A DNA stretch of 64,000 bases, taken from Aplectana chamaeleonis. Lineage: Eukaryota > Nematoda > Chromadorea > Rhabditida > Cosmocercidae. The notes beneath the pieces were generated by a model. The model ran no database searches. It saw nothing but the letters and a program-made list of their open reading frames with translations, and had not been told where the DNA came from. The stretch is from NCBI GenBank assembly GCA_029168955.1, contig JAPDOI010000182.1:682001-746000 (forward strand), in the 5' to 3' direction. Shown here piece after piece: positions 1-10,162 of this stretch (positions within the stretch are counted from its first letter, which is position 1; each line of letters begins with the position of its first letter). The position numbers were made by a program, and so were the translations under genes.

Positions 1-525
1 CATGATAGTTTGGTAAACCACCTCGGATTTTTTGCCATTTATTCTTTTCAACCCAAAATCGTGTACTAATTATCGATAACTTCTATTTGTTTTGCGATGC
101 CTGGCGACCCACGATCAGCCGCTTCCCGAAATTTAGAATGCCGGTGGTGAGGGCTTTCCAATGGTTCAATGTTTGCTTGCTAAGGTTTGGACAAATCCTT
201 CTGTGTTTCTCAGATCTAAAAGAGCAATTCATTGTTAGTCCCTCGCTTTGCGTCTCACAATCAGTCACGCCACGCCCTGCACACCCCACTTTTGGAGACG
301 ACATTACTCTTTTAGATCTGAGAAACACAGAAGGATTTGTGCAAACCTAAACAAGCAAACATTATACCATTAGAAAGCCCTTACTACCAGCGTTCTAAAT
401 TTCGGGAAGCGGCTGATCGTGGGTAGCCGGGCACTCGAAAACAAATAGAAGTTAAAGATAATTACTACACGATTTTCGGTTTGAGAAGAATAAATGGCAA
501 AAAATCCAAGGCTATTTATCATGTA
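1..525. repeat. Long fold-back (inverted-repeat) element
   Basis: Bases from about 1 to 232 are repeated in inverted orientation at about 302-522, around an unpaired centre of about 70 bases. Matching blocks include GATCAGCCGCTTCCCGAAAT near 113 and its reverse complement near 400, and TCTCAGATCTAAAAGAG near 210 with its partner near 308. The arms differ by scattered substitutions. The left arm may continue beyond the window. Short open frames on both strands are products of the palindrome and I do not regard them as genes. Confidence 0.8.
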
Positions 526-625
526 TAGCGGGGAGCTGCAAATATTACCAGCCCCTGAGAGGGAATACGGGCCTCCTTGGAAGGGCTGCAGTTCAAGATC
601 ACTCATTTGACGTCGCTGTGAACCA

Positions 626-1085
626 GTTTTCACGGCCTAAATTTTCTCCAAGTTTACCACCATGGATAGATTCAGACACAGTTGATAAAAAAATTGCTAC
701 TATCTGTAAATCCAAGCAAGAGGAGGCTTGCTGCTATAGAAATGGTGAAATATTCGTGTTGAGAAATTGAAACAACCGAAATTTCGCAGATAAGTCGGTT
801 AGCCGCGGACAGTTCATTAAACTGTTGTCTATCAGTTGAGGTGGACGTGGCATTACGTCAAATAACCACAAAATACTTGAATTTTCCTTCCGCCAACTCG
901 ATTGATTGTGTTAGCCCTATATGCCTTGTTTGGCAGTTAGACATGCGAGAGCTCAAAAAAAGGCTTTCGATGCTGATTCGAAATATGTCCTTCGTTGCTC
1001 GATTGGAGCACTTTGGGCCGAGTTATGAAGAAAAGTCGCAAAAGTCGCGATTTCGCGACTTTTCGGCTTTTTTGAGTAAACTAGT
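626..1085 (+). repeat. Dispersed repeat R, copy 1
   Basis: This block recurs near the right end of the window: its second half at 56783-57012 (reverse) and 60484-60715 (forward), its first half at 60291-60480 (reverse). Shared segments include TTTTCACGGCCTAA, CAAATAACCACA and the tail with TCGCGATTTCGCGA. It lies downstream of the last visible SDR exon and shows no coding signal. Confidence 0.7.
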
Positions 1086-1327
1086 GCGAGTATTGTATAG
1101 GTAGCATATGAATGTAGCAGAGAGAGAGCGCAATCTTTGTACAAATCGACCTAGTTCAAGCTCCCGCTCATTCCAGTGAAATTTAGGTGAATTTGTACGG
1201 AACGATAAGCTTTCTGTCATGGAACCTATCTGAATCGAATGATTCTGAGATGAGCTGAACCCAGGAGACACCAGACATTCCGTGCAGCCTACATAAGCAA
1301 ACCGGCTACGCACTCACGTGGACTTAC

Positions 1328-4300
1328 CTGAAAGGTCATTTCCAACCCGTCTTTGGTCTCTTGTCGTCGTGGATTCAAGACACCCGCATTGCATAATAAC
1401 ACATTTAGATCCGGAAACCGCGATTTGACCTCGTCAGCAAAATGGGCGACCTCAAAATATAGGATGTGCGACAAGTTTTCGAAAGATTTCGGAATAATAA
1501 AGCTCTCCAGAATCACACAATTTTTTGAATTCTCCACGAGAAAATTCTGTCGCGGCTAGTATCTTTAAGATTCTGGGGGTCTTTGAGATAGTTGGTCAAC
1601 AATAAAGTGGTAAAATTTAATAAAATAGAATTTCCTCCGTATGTGTGCGAAATGGTTGTTCCGATTCACAGCACCGAGCGATTTCTCGTGCAGAAATGGC
1701 GTTTTTTGAACGCACAAAGCGCCGCATCGCCACAACTAGTTCAAAATTGACGACCTGAATTGTCAAGAAATTTTCGTGTTCCTCTCAGTGAGGCCAATGC
1801 AATGTTATGAGAAACGTCTTTTTGAAAAACATGCTTTGCCGAGAAATATGTATTTCTTCCTGGAATTCCCATCGATCACAGGTCAAAATCTGACTGAATT
1901 CTGCTATCATGACCAGGGCTGTGCGGAAATCTTTTTCAAAATTTTGGGAAACGTGAACAGAAGAGAAATGGCCAGAAAACGCCGGAGACGGAAGAATTTT
2001 TGAGTTGTCTCATTCTCCCGCTTCGCTGCTGCTCATTGCCTGCAGCTCTCATTCAATAACCAGTAATTCCAACCAATAAACCAATTTATTTAAAAGAAAG
2101 TTACTACGAGGCACTCAACGATTTCGGAATCTGGCTTCTGAAAATCCGAAAGGCAATTTCGAAAATTACTCATTATATGTAGCCGCTCTTCGAAATAGTG
2201 TACAGCAGGGGTGTGCGGCAATTGCCGTTTGCTGATTGCCGTCTGCTGGCCGTCTTGGGGTTTGCCGATGCCATTTGCCGAAATTTTATTTTTCGTAGCC
2301 GCACACCTCTGGTGTAGAGCCTGTCCCTCAAAAAGCAGACCAAGCGACACCAGTTGTTCTTCAAGGCTGATTAGATGTCAATTTTCAAGTAATCAGCGAC
2401 TACTTTCTCTTCTTTCCAACCATATTTGTCTATTGGAGTGGATATCCAACGATTGAATTTGATAAATGGAAAAAAAAACTCCGTTGAGATGAGAAAATTC
2501 TCTAATGGTCTACCTCAAACGAGCCTCGCCGCTGCCCGAGGACACCTCCACGTGTCTTCGCCGAGAGCCTTTTCTGAAGGAAAGGCTGCATGTGCAGAAA
2601 AACTATGTCGATTTTTGTCGCTGTCGTGGCGGTAGACAAGCGAAGAAGTGGAATTAAAAAGAAAAACTTCGAGAAATCATTGCATCTCAAAGAAAAAGCT
2701 ACATAATTTTCAAAATAATCCTCAGAAGGCGTTTAGATTCGTGCAACGCCCATTTTGGGTCATCATTTTATAGGGTTCTAATCTCAGGCCCCCAACCTCG
2801 TGAATGATCTCGGCCAAGCTCAGATATTCTTGAGCACATGAGGTCGGATGTAGTTTCCAGCGTCTCATGAAACCTTCAAAATCCTTGCCTAGACCCACTA
2901 TCATAGGTCGTGTTGCACTAGTTTTTTCCGTTTCCGGGCCCAAAAACTCGAAAACGGAAGCGGAACGGAAAGGCCCAGAAAACACCGGAAATACGGAAAC
3001 GGAACTGTTCCGCACAGCCCTGAATACGCAAATTTCGCCAGAATTCTTGTGTTAAATCTATAATTTTGTAACACTATTAATAAGTATGTTTATACAAGGT
3101 GCTGAGTTGATCGCGAAACGCTTGGCTCCGGGCGAGATTGAACCAGCATATTCCCTTTCCGAGGGAGCGCCTTATCGCACTGCACCACCAAAGCCTCAGC
3201 GCCGCTCTCACTGAACTGCACTCACAAAAAACATCCAAAAATCGTGTAAGACTATTAAAGGCAGCATACACGCGCGTAAATGTGATTGAGATAACTACGG
3301 AAATAGAATGGCATGGCCCAGATAACAACGCCCACGCATTTTGAAGTGTCAAAAACGACCCACAATGCCGCTACATGAGTTAGAAGTTGGCCCCGCCCTG
3401 TATTTTCACGCCCCTGTATTTGCCCTTTTCCTGCAACGCAAGGTTGCTGGGTCATATTCACCGTCGGTACTGTTGGTAGATTGCCTAACAAGTGAACCAC
3501 ACACGTCACTGACGGCGAAGATGGCCCAGCAACCCTGCGTTGGAGGAAAGGGGCAAATACAGGGGGCGTGAAAATACGGGCGGGGCCAACTTCTAACTGA
3601 TGTATCGGCATTGCGGGTCGTTTTTGACACTTGAAAATGCGTAGGCATTATGTTGTAAGCCATACGGCTCGATCAACATTGTTATCTCAACCACGTTAAC
3701 GAGCGTATATGCTGCCTTTAAATAGTGCTCATTATAAGCAATTAAAAAATGACCTCGAAATTGAAAACAGACCACCTTGAAGGAAGTTATGACAATACGG
3801 CGCTTTGTACGCGCAAAAAAAACGCCGCAAAGTGCGTTTTTGCGAAAAAGCTGTTCCGTACTGTAGATTCAAAGGCATTTCGCAAGCAGAAACCCTCAGT
3901 GTATGACCAGAATCAGTACTGTGTACACCGTATTTTCATTTTTTAGGTCCACATTCCCCGGTTTTTTTGGCTTAGCTTTTTGGTAAAGCTCGTCAATGTA
4001 AAAATAACAAATTGAAACATTAAGGAACGAGCCGTTTCCTCGACTCAGCTTTATAAACAATATGAAACACAGCGATTTGCTTGATGAAACACACGTAATT
4101 CAGATTTGATTTACTTCCAATCTGAAAAAACGCATAGATGTAATTTGATTGGGTTTCACCAAAAAAAAAACGAGCCGCGAATGCCCAAATAAGCGAAATT
4201 CGGAATATTCTGAGAATTCTGATTTTGCAAATATTTCGAAAAAAATTTTCTTATAGATTCTCTTTAACTGTTACTTGGTGTGCTTGCAAAGGCTGATAAA

Positions 4301-5224
4301 ATACAAGACTTCCTAAAACATTTTTTGAGTGAAAGTAAGAAAACATTTTTTACAAATTTACCTTAAAAACGTGTTAAATAAAAGTTATGTCGGCATGACA
4401 TATAGTTCGAAAGTTCTTGAAAACCCTTTCATAAGCTAAGGTTTACAGCTTGAAATGTCCAACTTGGAAACAATTTTGTTTCTAAGTTCAGATGATTCTC
4501 GGAGCGTGATGGGCATTTCTTATTTCGGGCGAAGAGCGGCCCTAATAGCCAAAGGAAAACGCACGAGCGAAGATTTGGGTGAAACCGAACGCGGAGGCGT
4601 GAGAAGAAACTGAATACCCTCGAAAAGCATTCCAGCAGGAATCATCATCCAAAAAACGGGCAAACAAAACCAAGACAATAACACAAAAAAGAGCAAGAAG
4701 CGCAGGATTCAAATCATGAAAATTAGAGCAAAGGAAACAGACCTCCTTCATCACGGAAAGATCAGCGGCAATATAGTCGACGTTCGTTGAATTTCCAGTT
4801 TCTTTGATAATGTGGTCTCGAGTCGCCTATAAAAGAGGAATTCAGGTAGAGCCATTGAACATTCAGAGTATTTTAACTTTTCCCAAATTTCCGCAGAAAT
4901 TCAAATGTCTGGAAACCTTTTGAGAGCAACATATGTCAAAAACGTCAATATCAAGCTGATAGACGCCAAGCAAAGACATAAATTCCCTAGAGAAACTCCA
5001 TAACAATGAAAACGCATGAGCTGTATACATTCCAGATGTGGCAACATGGAAAAGTTCCAAGTATCTAGGTTGAAGTAGGGATTCACCTCGCATTTCTCCT
5101 CACTTCGGCCATGGATGATCACTCGATTGTCGGGATGAGCCGCCAAGTCGATCGCCGTCTGCTTTCCGATGCCATCCGTCGAGCCGGTGACCAGAATCGT
5201 TCGTTTGAACGATGACCCTGGCAT
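1328..5224 (-). CDS. Short-chain dehydrogenase/reductase, 5' exons (partial)
   Basis: Three minus-strand exons join in phase 0: 5087-5224 (46 codons, start ATG at 5224), 4743-4826 (28 codons) and 1328-1450 (41 codons). Exon 1 carries the Rossmann glycine motif TGSTDGIG (residues 13-20) and an HGR segment that in this family favours NADP(H). Exon 2 gives AADLS, the adenine-pocket Asp. Exon 3 gives LLCNAG, the NAG motif after strand 4. These are known SDR landmarks. Donors are GTGAAT, GTCTGT and GTAAGT; acceptors end TATAG and TTGAG. The catalytic Tyr-x-x-x-Lys and the rest of the fold must lie left of base 1, because I found no further exon before the edge. Intron 2 is 3.3 kb, mostly transposon sequence. 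The product would be a soluble oxidoreductase; its substrate cannot be told. The frame is open upstream to 5284, but the ATG at 5224 suits the family start. Confidence 0.85.
1914..3022. mobile_element. hAT-like element with CAGGGCTGTGCGG termini
   Basis: It begins CAGGGCTGTGCGGAA at 1914 and ends with the inverse, TTCCGCACAGCCCTG, at 3022. Both ends carry repeated GGAAA/CGGAAACG-type motifs. The 8-bp flanks (ATCATGAC left, AATACGCA right) do not match, so this may be a deleted or composite copy. No transposase frame is present. Confidence 0.5.
2206..2311. mobile_element. Small hAT-like MITE (106 bp)
   Basis: It starts CAGGGGTGTGCGGC and ends GCCGCACACCTCTG. It is flanked by GTGTACAG (2198-2205) and GTGTAGAG (2312-2319), an 8-bp duplication with one mismatch. 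The interior repeats TTTGCCG/TTGCCG-type words. It is nested in the element that begins at 1914. Confidence 0.75.
3077..3250 (-). repeat. tRNA-derived SINE copy
   Basis: Read on the minus strand this has a tRNA-like head: an A-box-like GGTGCAGTGCGATAAGGCGC, a B-box-like GGTTCAATCTC, and pairing GGCTCC/GGAGCC-type ends in the better copies. The other side of the head is GATCAACTCAGCACCTTG. The same unit recurs four times at 28879-29841. This copy adjoins the TTAA-flanked MITE that starts at 3259. Confidence 0.7.
3259..3717. mobile_element. TTAA-flanked palindromic MITE, AGGCAGCATACACG type
   Basis: TTAA at 3255-3258 and 3718-3721 flanks a 459-bp element that begins AGGCAGCATACACG and ends with a near-inverse, CGTATATGCTGCCT. 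Nearly the whole element is a fold-back; for example GTGTCAAAAACGACCC near 3346 pairs with GGGTCGTTTTTGACAC near 3617. Overlapping open frames on both strands come from the palindrome. Confidence 0.88.
3866..4742. other. Intronic stretch without a recognised feature
   Basis: AT-rich sequence between the interrupted MITE and SDR exon 2. I see no exon, tRNA or repeat termini here beyond short A and T runs. Confidence 0.5.
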
Positions 5225-6234
5225 CGAACCCTGTCTGATAACTAAGGTGGGCTCTCTGGAAAAGTCTTCAATCTTGCTGACCACAAATTAGGAATGAATG
5301 GCATCGACAGGAAATCAGCGCTTGAAGTGGAAGTCCACAGCAACAGGTCATATAAGAATTTTCAGGAACTTCAATCGAGGACATGAAAGATTCAGATATT
5401 GTCGTGATAACGCAATTGTATTCTACGCAAAAACCATGCTCAGTTTAGACAAACTCCATGAAGAAGTTAAAGATTCTGTTAACCAAATAACAACCTAGCG
5501 AGTCATCTGAAATTTTTTGCCACCGTCCACCCTATCTACAAAGCTACACAGAGAGAAACAGACGCATCATTGAGGGCATCGAGAAAATAAATATTCGTAT
5601 ACAACTTTTCAATCCAGTTCTGTCTCGAAAACGGAAACGGTGAAAAGACTCAATCAAAAACTTTGGTTTTTAGACAGTATCACAATGATCCGAAAGTCTT
5701 GCACTGAATATGGGTCTGAGAATTCTTCCCTGACCGTTTGCGATTTTTCGATGAAGTGTACTGGAGTATTCAGAGCTACAGCCCTCCCCTTAACCAGTGA
5801 AGTCTCTTGAGTTCTTCGTGACTCAAGAGACTTCACCCTTCGAATTTCTCAACAGGTTTTTTGGTTGCGATTATCATTGAATGTCCATCGTTCTTACCTC
5901 TCCATCCATCAAGGCCGATTTAATTAACACGATGATTAAACACTGAGAAAAGTATAGTCGGAACGGATCGCATCGCCACTTTTAGTTTCCCAGTCAAGGT
6001 CCGTGCGAAGCTATAACATATGTATGCATGTTAACTGCTTCGAGTTTGCATCAGACCGTCGATAGGGCACTACAAGTGCCAGTGCAATCACTGCCGACAG
6101 TAGATTGTAGTAGTAAAAGATCCCAACATGACTCCTTGAGTTAGAATTCTTTGCAATACTCAGAAAACTTTCAGAAACGACAGTTACTATTACATCTCAA
6201 CTATCTAACTACTTTAAAGTACCCAACTTCATGG
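5225..6234. other. 5' flank of the SDR gene, no gene seen
   Basis: This stretch should hold the SDR promoter or trans-splice region. A 15-base inverted pair (AGTCTCTTGAGTTCTTCGTGACTCAAGAGACT, arms only) lies at 5800-5831. Nothing else was recognised. Confidence 0.4.
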
Positions 6235-6238
6235 TTAA

Positions 6239-6801
6239 AGGCAGCGTCCGCGCAGAAAACCACATTTGGTTTTTTATTCTCACTCCAATGTTTGAACCAA
6301 GTGGAGACAGTTGGCAAAGCTTGAGACCACAATGTTGCGTATTCATAATACTGGGGCCTCTTGTAAACAGCTACGCGGTCTGAAAATGGCGTTTTCCCGG
6401 TCGATCATCAAGCACGAGGAGCAGAAGCGCCCCGACAGGCCACGGAAATCCAAAATTCTATGTTCTTCATTTCGAGAGATGCTCGCTCTCAAAGAGGTGT
6501 ATTGGAAGCTTCTTGTTTTGCGGGATTCTTGACAACGGAAAAGCCACAAAAAATAATCAACCTAAGAAGCTAAAGAGGTTAGACCATTTCAGACGTCCTG
6601 TTTTCCGACATTTATGTATTACACAAGACACACTGGACAGATGTGAAAAAAGGAAGTTGAATGCTTCGGAATTTTCAAACGACATTTTTCCGAAATTTGA
6701 GTGCTTTGGGTGGCCTTTTTGCGATACATCACAACCTGGTCGGCCTACCTGCGCAAAATAGTAAAAAAAATTAAACACGCTCTTTGGTGCGTTCGCTGCC
6801 T
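6239..6801. mobile_element. TTAA-flanked MITE, AGGCAGCGTCCGCGCA type, copy 1
   Basis: TTAA at 6235-6238 precedes AGGCAGCGTCCGCGCA. The right end reads GTTCGCTGCCT and is followed by CTAG, a degraded TTAA. The interior aligns with the copy at 9585-10158; for example both contain CCCGGTCGATCAT and AAGACACAC.GGACAG. No transposase frame. Confidence 0.75.
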
Positions 6802-6912
6802 CTAGGCATTATAAAATAAAGTCTTAACGAATGCTATCCGTTTTGTCACTTATTGATCCACCTTTCGGAAAAATTTATTTTTACTCTTTTTTTATTCTTG
6901 AAAACACATCTA

Positions 6913-7409
6913 CAGTACCGAGCATATTTTTTGCAAAAAGAGCGCTTTGCGGCGTTTTTTGCGCTCACAAAGCGCCGCAGCGCCATAACTCACTTCAAAA
7001 TTGAAAAAAATTGAGTTTTTTTCAGGTAGTTTTGTGTTCCTCTCAATGAGGCAAATGTAATGGTATGCGTAGAAAGCCGTTTTAACTCCAGTATTTTGTT
7101 GAAAATGTGTATTTCCTTCTCGAAATCACATCGACCGCAGGTCAAAACATGAAAGATTTCAGCTATAATGATCGTCTGATCAGTTCATAAAGAGGGATTT
7201 AGAGATGCAAATATGCATTTTTAGAAGTACTTTGAGAGTTGAATTCATCATTTCGTTACACTGTCGTTTAGGACTCAATGAAAGCTATCCAGAAACGACT
7301 TTAAAATTGAAATTGGACCACTTTGAAGCAAATTATTTCGTTGCGGCGCTTTGTGAGCCCGAAAAAATGCCGCAAAACGTTTTCTTTGCAAAAAATTTGC
7401 TCGGTACTG
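6913..7409. mobile_element. Tc1/mariner-like MITE (497 bp)
   Basis: TA (6911-6912) | CAGTACCGAGCA ... TGCTCGGTACTG | TA (7410-7411). The terminal inverted repeats are perfect over 12 bases and the inner arms remain partly palindromic around AAAGCGCCGC / GCGGCGCTTT. It is the intact reference for the broken copy at 1669-3863. It is too short to encode a transposase. Confidence 0.85.
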
Positions 7410-7411
7410 TA

Positions 7412-9580
7412 TATTAGCCAAAATAATATGCTCTTCAGGTTGGATGACTAAAAGTCGCTGTAAAATAGAATTATTCCAACAAACCCTTGAGAATGAATAG
7501 GGAGTGTTTCATACCTACGATAGACTTAAGAAACAGCGTCAGAAGTGTTCTCAAAGTTCTGCTGCTTTTAGAAATCGTGTCAAAATCGCACTCTACGTTT
7601 TTCTATTGTCGTGTGACCGTGTGCTTCGATGTGGTGAATGACCAACCCACAAATCCATCTTATCAGATTCCACAACCATTTTCGGGCCGAAATTTTATAT
7701 CGTCAATCTCTGGATGGGGGAATCCGCATCGCAACCGAGACCGTTGATTTATCCGTAACGGGTCCACCCCACACGCTCGACACGCACGCTCCTAGAAGTT
7801 GCGGCGCAGCTTCCCCCCCATCCAGAGATTGTCAATACGAACGCAATACTATGACCACAAAGTTCGTTCTTCATCTAAACCGAGCACATTTCTCCGAATG
7901 AAAAGAAAAATAGCAAATGATATCCGGCACGTACGACTCCCCCTGAAATCCTTTATTTCTTTGCTCAACATTTAATTTCAAACAGATCGATCTGGATTTT
8001 TTGTTCCAGTGATTCAAAACTAGATTTCCTGACTATTACAGAGAAAAGGATTTTCGCAAGAGAGCAGCTATTCAGAATGATGAGCGCATAGCTGGCTGTT
8101 AAGGGTAATGAGTTATTATTCCATTAATACGCATCCAGAGATTCACTCAGCTCCACATCTTCCTCCTCCTGAGTCTTTCCAGCAGCTAACAAAGAATGAG
8201 TGTCAGAAATCAACAGCGAGGATTTTGAGAGGAAATGAAATTCGACTCCCGAAAGTGCAGTGAACGTGATTCTCAACATTTCTCACTCAACTGCGGCCGG
8301 ATCGAATTTAGGGAGAAGATGAGCAGGCGACACAAAGCATCAAATGACACTCTCTGCAGTCGCCCTGAGGAGGAAATCACATGAGAGAAACACTAAGCAG
8401 CAAAATCACAGACGAGTGCTTCCTCAACCAGCAGTCAGCGTCAGTTTTTCCATGGTTACCTCCATAAATTCGAGAACTCAACTTTTGAGTGGCAGGTGGT
8501 CACGTAAATAATTCTCAGCTGAGAGGTGTAGATGTTTCAAGGAGAAAAGAGGAAGTCTGAAAGGCAATCTCAGGAAAATGCAAGACATCCTGAAAAAAAG
8601 CCAAGCCTAAAGGCAGTATCCGAGACGGGAAAACCTTTTTTCTGCAGAAACATAAGACTTAGGTCCTTAGAAGGTACAATACCGCTAGAAGAATGTGGTC
8701 AGAACGGGCTCAGAGACTCGTTCTCGCGTCTCTAGCGCCCAATTAATGCTGAATTCTCTCAACTTAACTTTTTTCGATATGAACAATCATTTAAAATCCT
8801 GACGAGGAAAGCTACCTGGAGTTAGTGGTTTTTATGGTTTAAGTTCAAACAATGAAAGATTTGGATTTATATTTTAGTGTCCCAAACAGTACACAAGTAT
8901 ATGCGGTAGCAAAGCACAATGTGTACTAAAAAGCAATCCGGAAATCACATTTCAAAAATTCTAGTTGAAATCTAAACCTTAGCAAGAATCATTTCGTTGG
9001 ATAGCCCTCTTCATGTAGATTTGAAAAAAACTTCTCATACGGGAAAGGTGATTCCTATGGAAGTTTTCAAAAAAAAAATGCCAAACAGTGTTCCCGATGC
9101 CTTCTGATCGAATTTTTTAGCGGTAGTATAGGCAAGGAAGTGAGAACGACAAAAAAACAGGAAGTGGGTGAAAATCGCGCGAACCAGTCGACATATCAGA
9201 TCAGCCCGCCCACAATTAGGAAGAGTTTTCCATCCAGAAGAATAGCTATCGATGTCCTGTACACTCCTAATCTCCATAAATTCTACATCCAAGCATGCGC
9301 ATTCGAAACTTCTTATTCTTAGAGCAATTTCCGTGAACGAAACACAATGAGAAGCCGCTTACCTAAGAATTTCAAGCGACAAGCCATTTCAGACAATAGA
9401 ATTTCCTCGTAAGCAAACAAAGTGGGCATAATTCTTATTTGAGAAATTCTTTTAAAAGCCTCTTTTCCTCCCGTAACTGAGAGTTTTGTAAAATTTTCGC
9501 AATTACTCTTTGTTTAGTGAGCTTACCCGCACAAAACATTGGAAATATGTAGAACATGGTTGTCATAGTGAACACAGTCC
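7412..9580. other. Mostly unannotated stretch with a small inverted repeat
   Basis: TCAATCTCTGGATGGGGG near 7705 pairs with CCCCCCATCCAGAGATTG near 7815, leaving a loop of roughly 65-95 bases. Apart from the possible terminal exon at 8124-8185, I see no reliable gene. A minus-strand frame at 9150-9240 looks weakly exon-like but has no family match I recognise. Confidence 0.4.
8124..8185 (-). CDS. Possible terminal exon of an unidentified gene
   Basis: On the minus strand the acceptor CTTTGTTAG is followed by 62 bases encoding an acidic tail, AGKTQEEEDVELSESLDAY, then TAA at 8124-8126. An A/T-rich sequence lies downstream. The acidic end and clean acceptor suggest a real 3' exon, but I could not connect it with certainty to exons further right (candidates near 8290-8370 and 9150-9240). 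No family can be named. Confidence 0.3.
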
Positions 9581-9584
9581 TTAA

Positions 9585-10158
9585 AGGCAGCGTCCGCGCA
9601 GAAAACCAAATCTGTGTTTTTCTTCTCAATCCAATGTATGAACCAAGTGGAGATAGTTGGCGAAGCTTGAGATCTCAATGTTGCGTGTTCATAATGCTAT
9701 AGACTCGTGAAAATCGCTCCGTGGTCTGAAAAGGCGTTCCCCCGGTCGATCATCTAACACGAGGAACAGAAACCCCACGACAGCCTTCGGCCGGCAGCGA
9801 AAATCCAATTTTCTAAATTCTTTATTCCGAAGAATTTTCAACTTCAGACGTGGGTATTGAAAGCCTCCTATTTTTAGATGATCATTGACAGCAGAAAAGC
9901 GAAAAGAATTGCGGAACCCAGAAAATTAGGGGGGCTAAACCAATTCAGCCGTTCAAATTTCCGATATTTGTGTAATACACAAGACACACCGGACAGACGT
10001 GAGAAAAATGAGGCTGAATGCTGCGAGATTTTCAAACGAGTTTTTCTCTGAAACTTGAGTGTTTTGGGTGGTCTCCTCATGATATATGACAACCTGGTAA
10101 GCATACCTGCTCAAAATTGTGATAAAAATAAACACGGTTTTTTGCGCGTACGCTGCCT
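9585..10158. mobile_element. TTAA-flanked MITE, AGGCAGCGTCCGCGCA type, copy 2
   Basis: Clean TTAA at 9581-9584 and 10159-10162. The ends are AGGCAGCGTCCGCGCA and TGCGCGTACGCTGCCT. It is homologous along its length to 6239-6801. Length 574 bp. Confidence 0.88.
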
Positions 10159-10162
10159 TTAA

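Larger units (their letters stand above)
1669..3863. mobile_element. Tc1/mariner-like MITE, interrupted copy
   Basis: The left end (CAGCACCGAGCG at 1669) and right end (near CCGTACTG at 3863, followed by TA) match the two ends of the intact element at 6913-7409. The left half aligns from 1669 to about 1913 and the right half from about 3730. Everything between is later insertions: the hAT-like element from 1914, a SINE at 3077 and a TTAA-flanked MITE at 3259. The left flanking TA is degraded to CA. The whole lies in intron 2 of the SDR gene. Confidence 0.6.
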
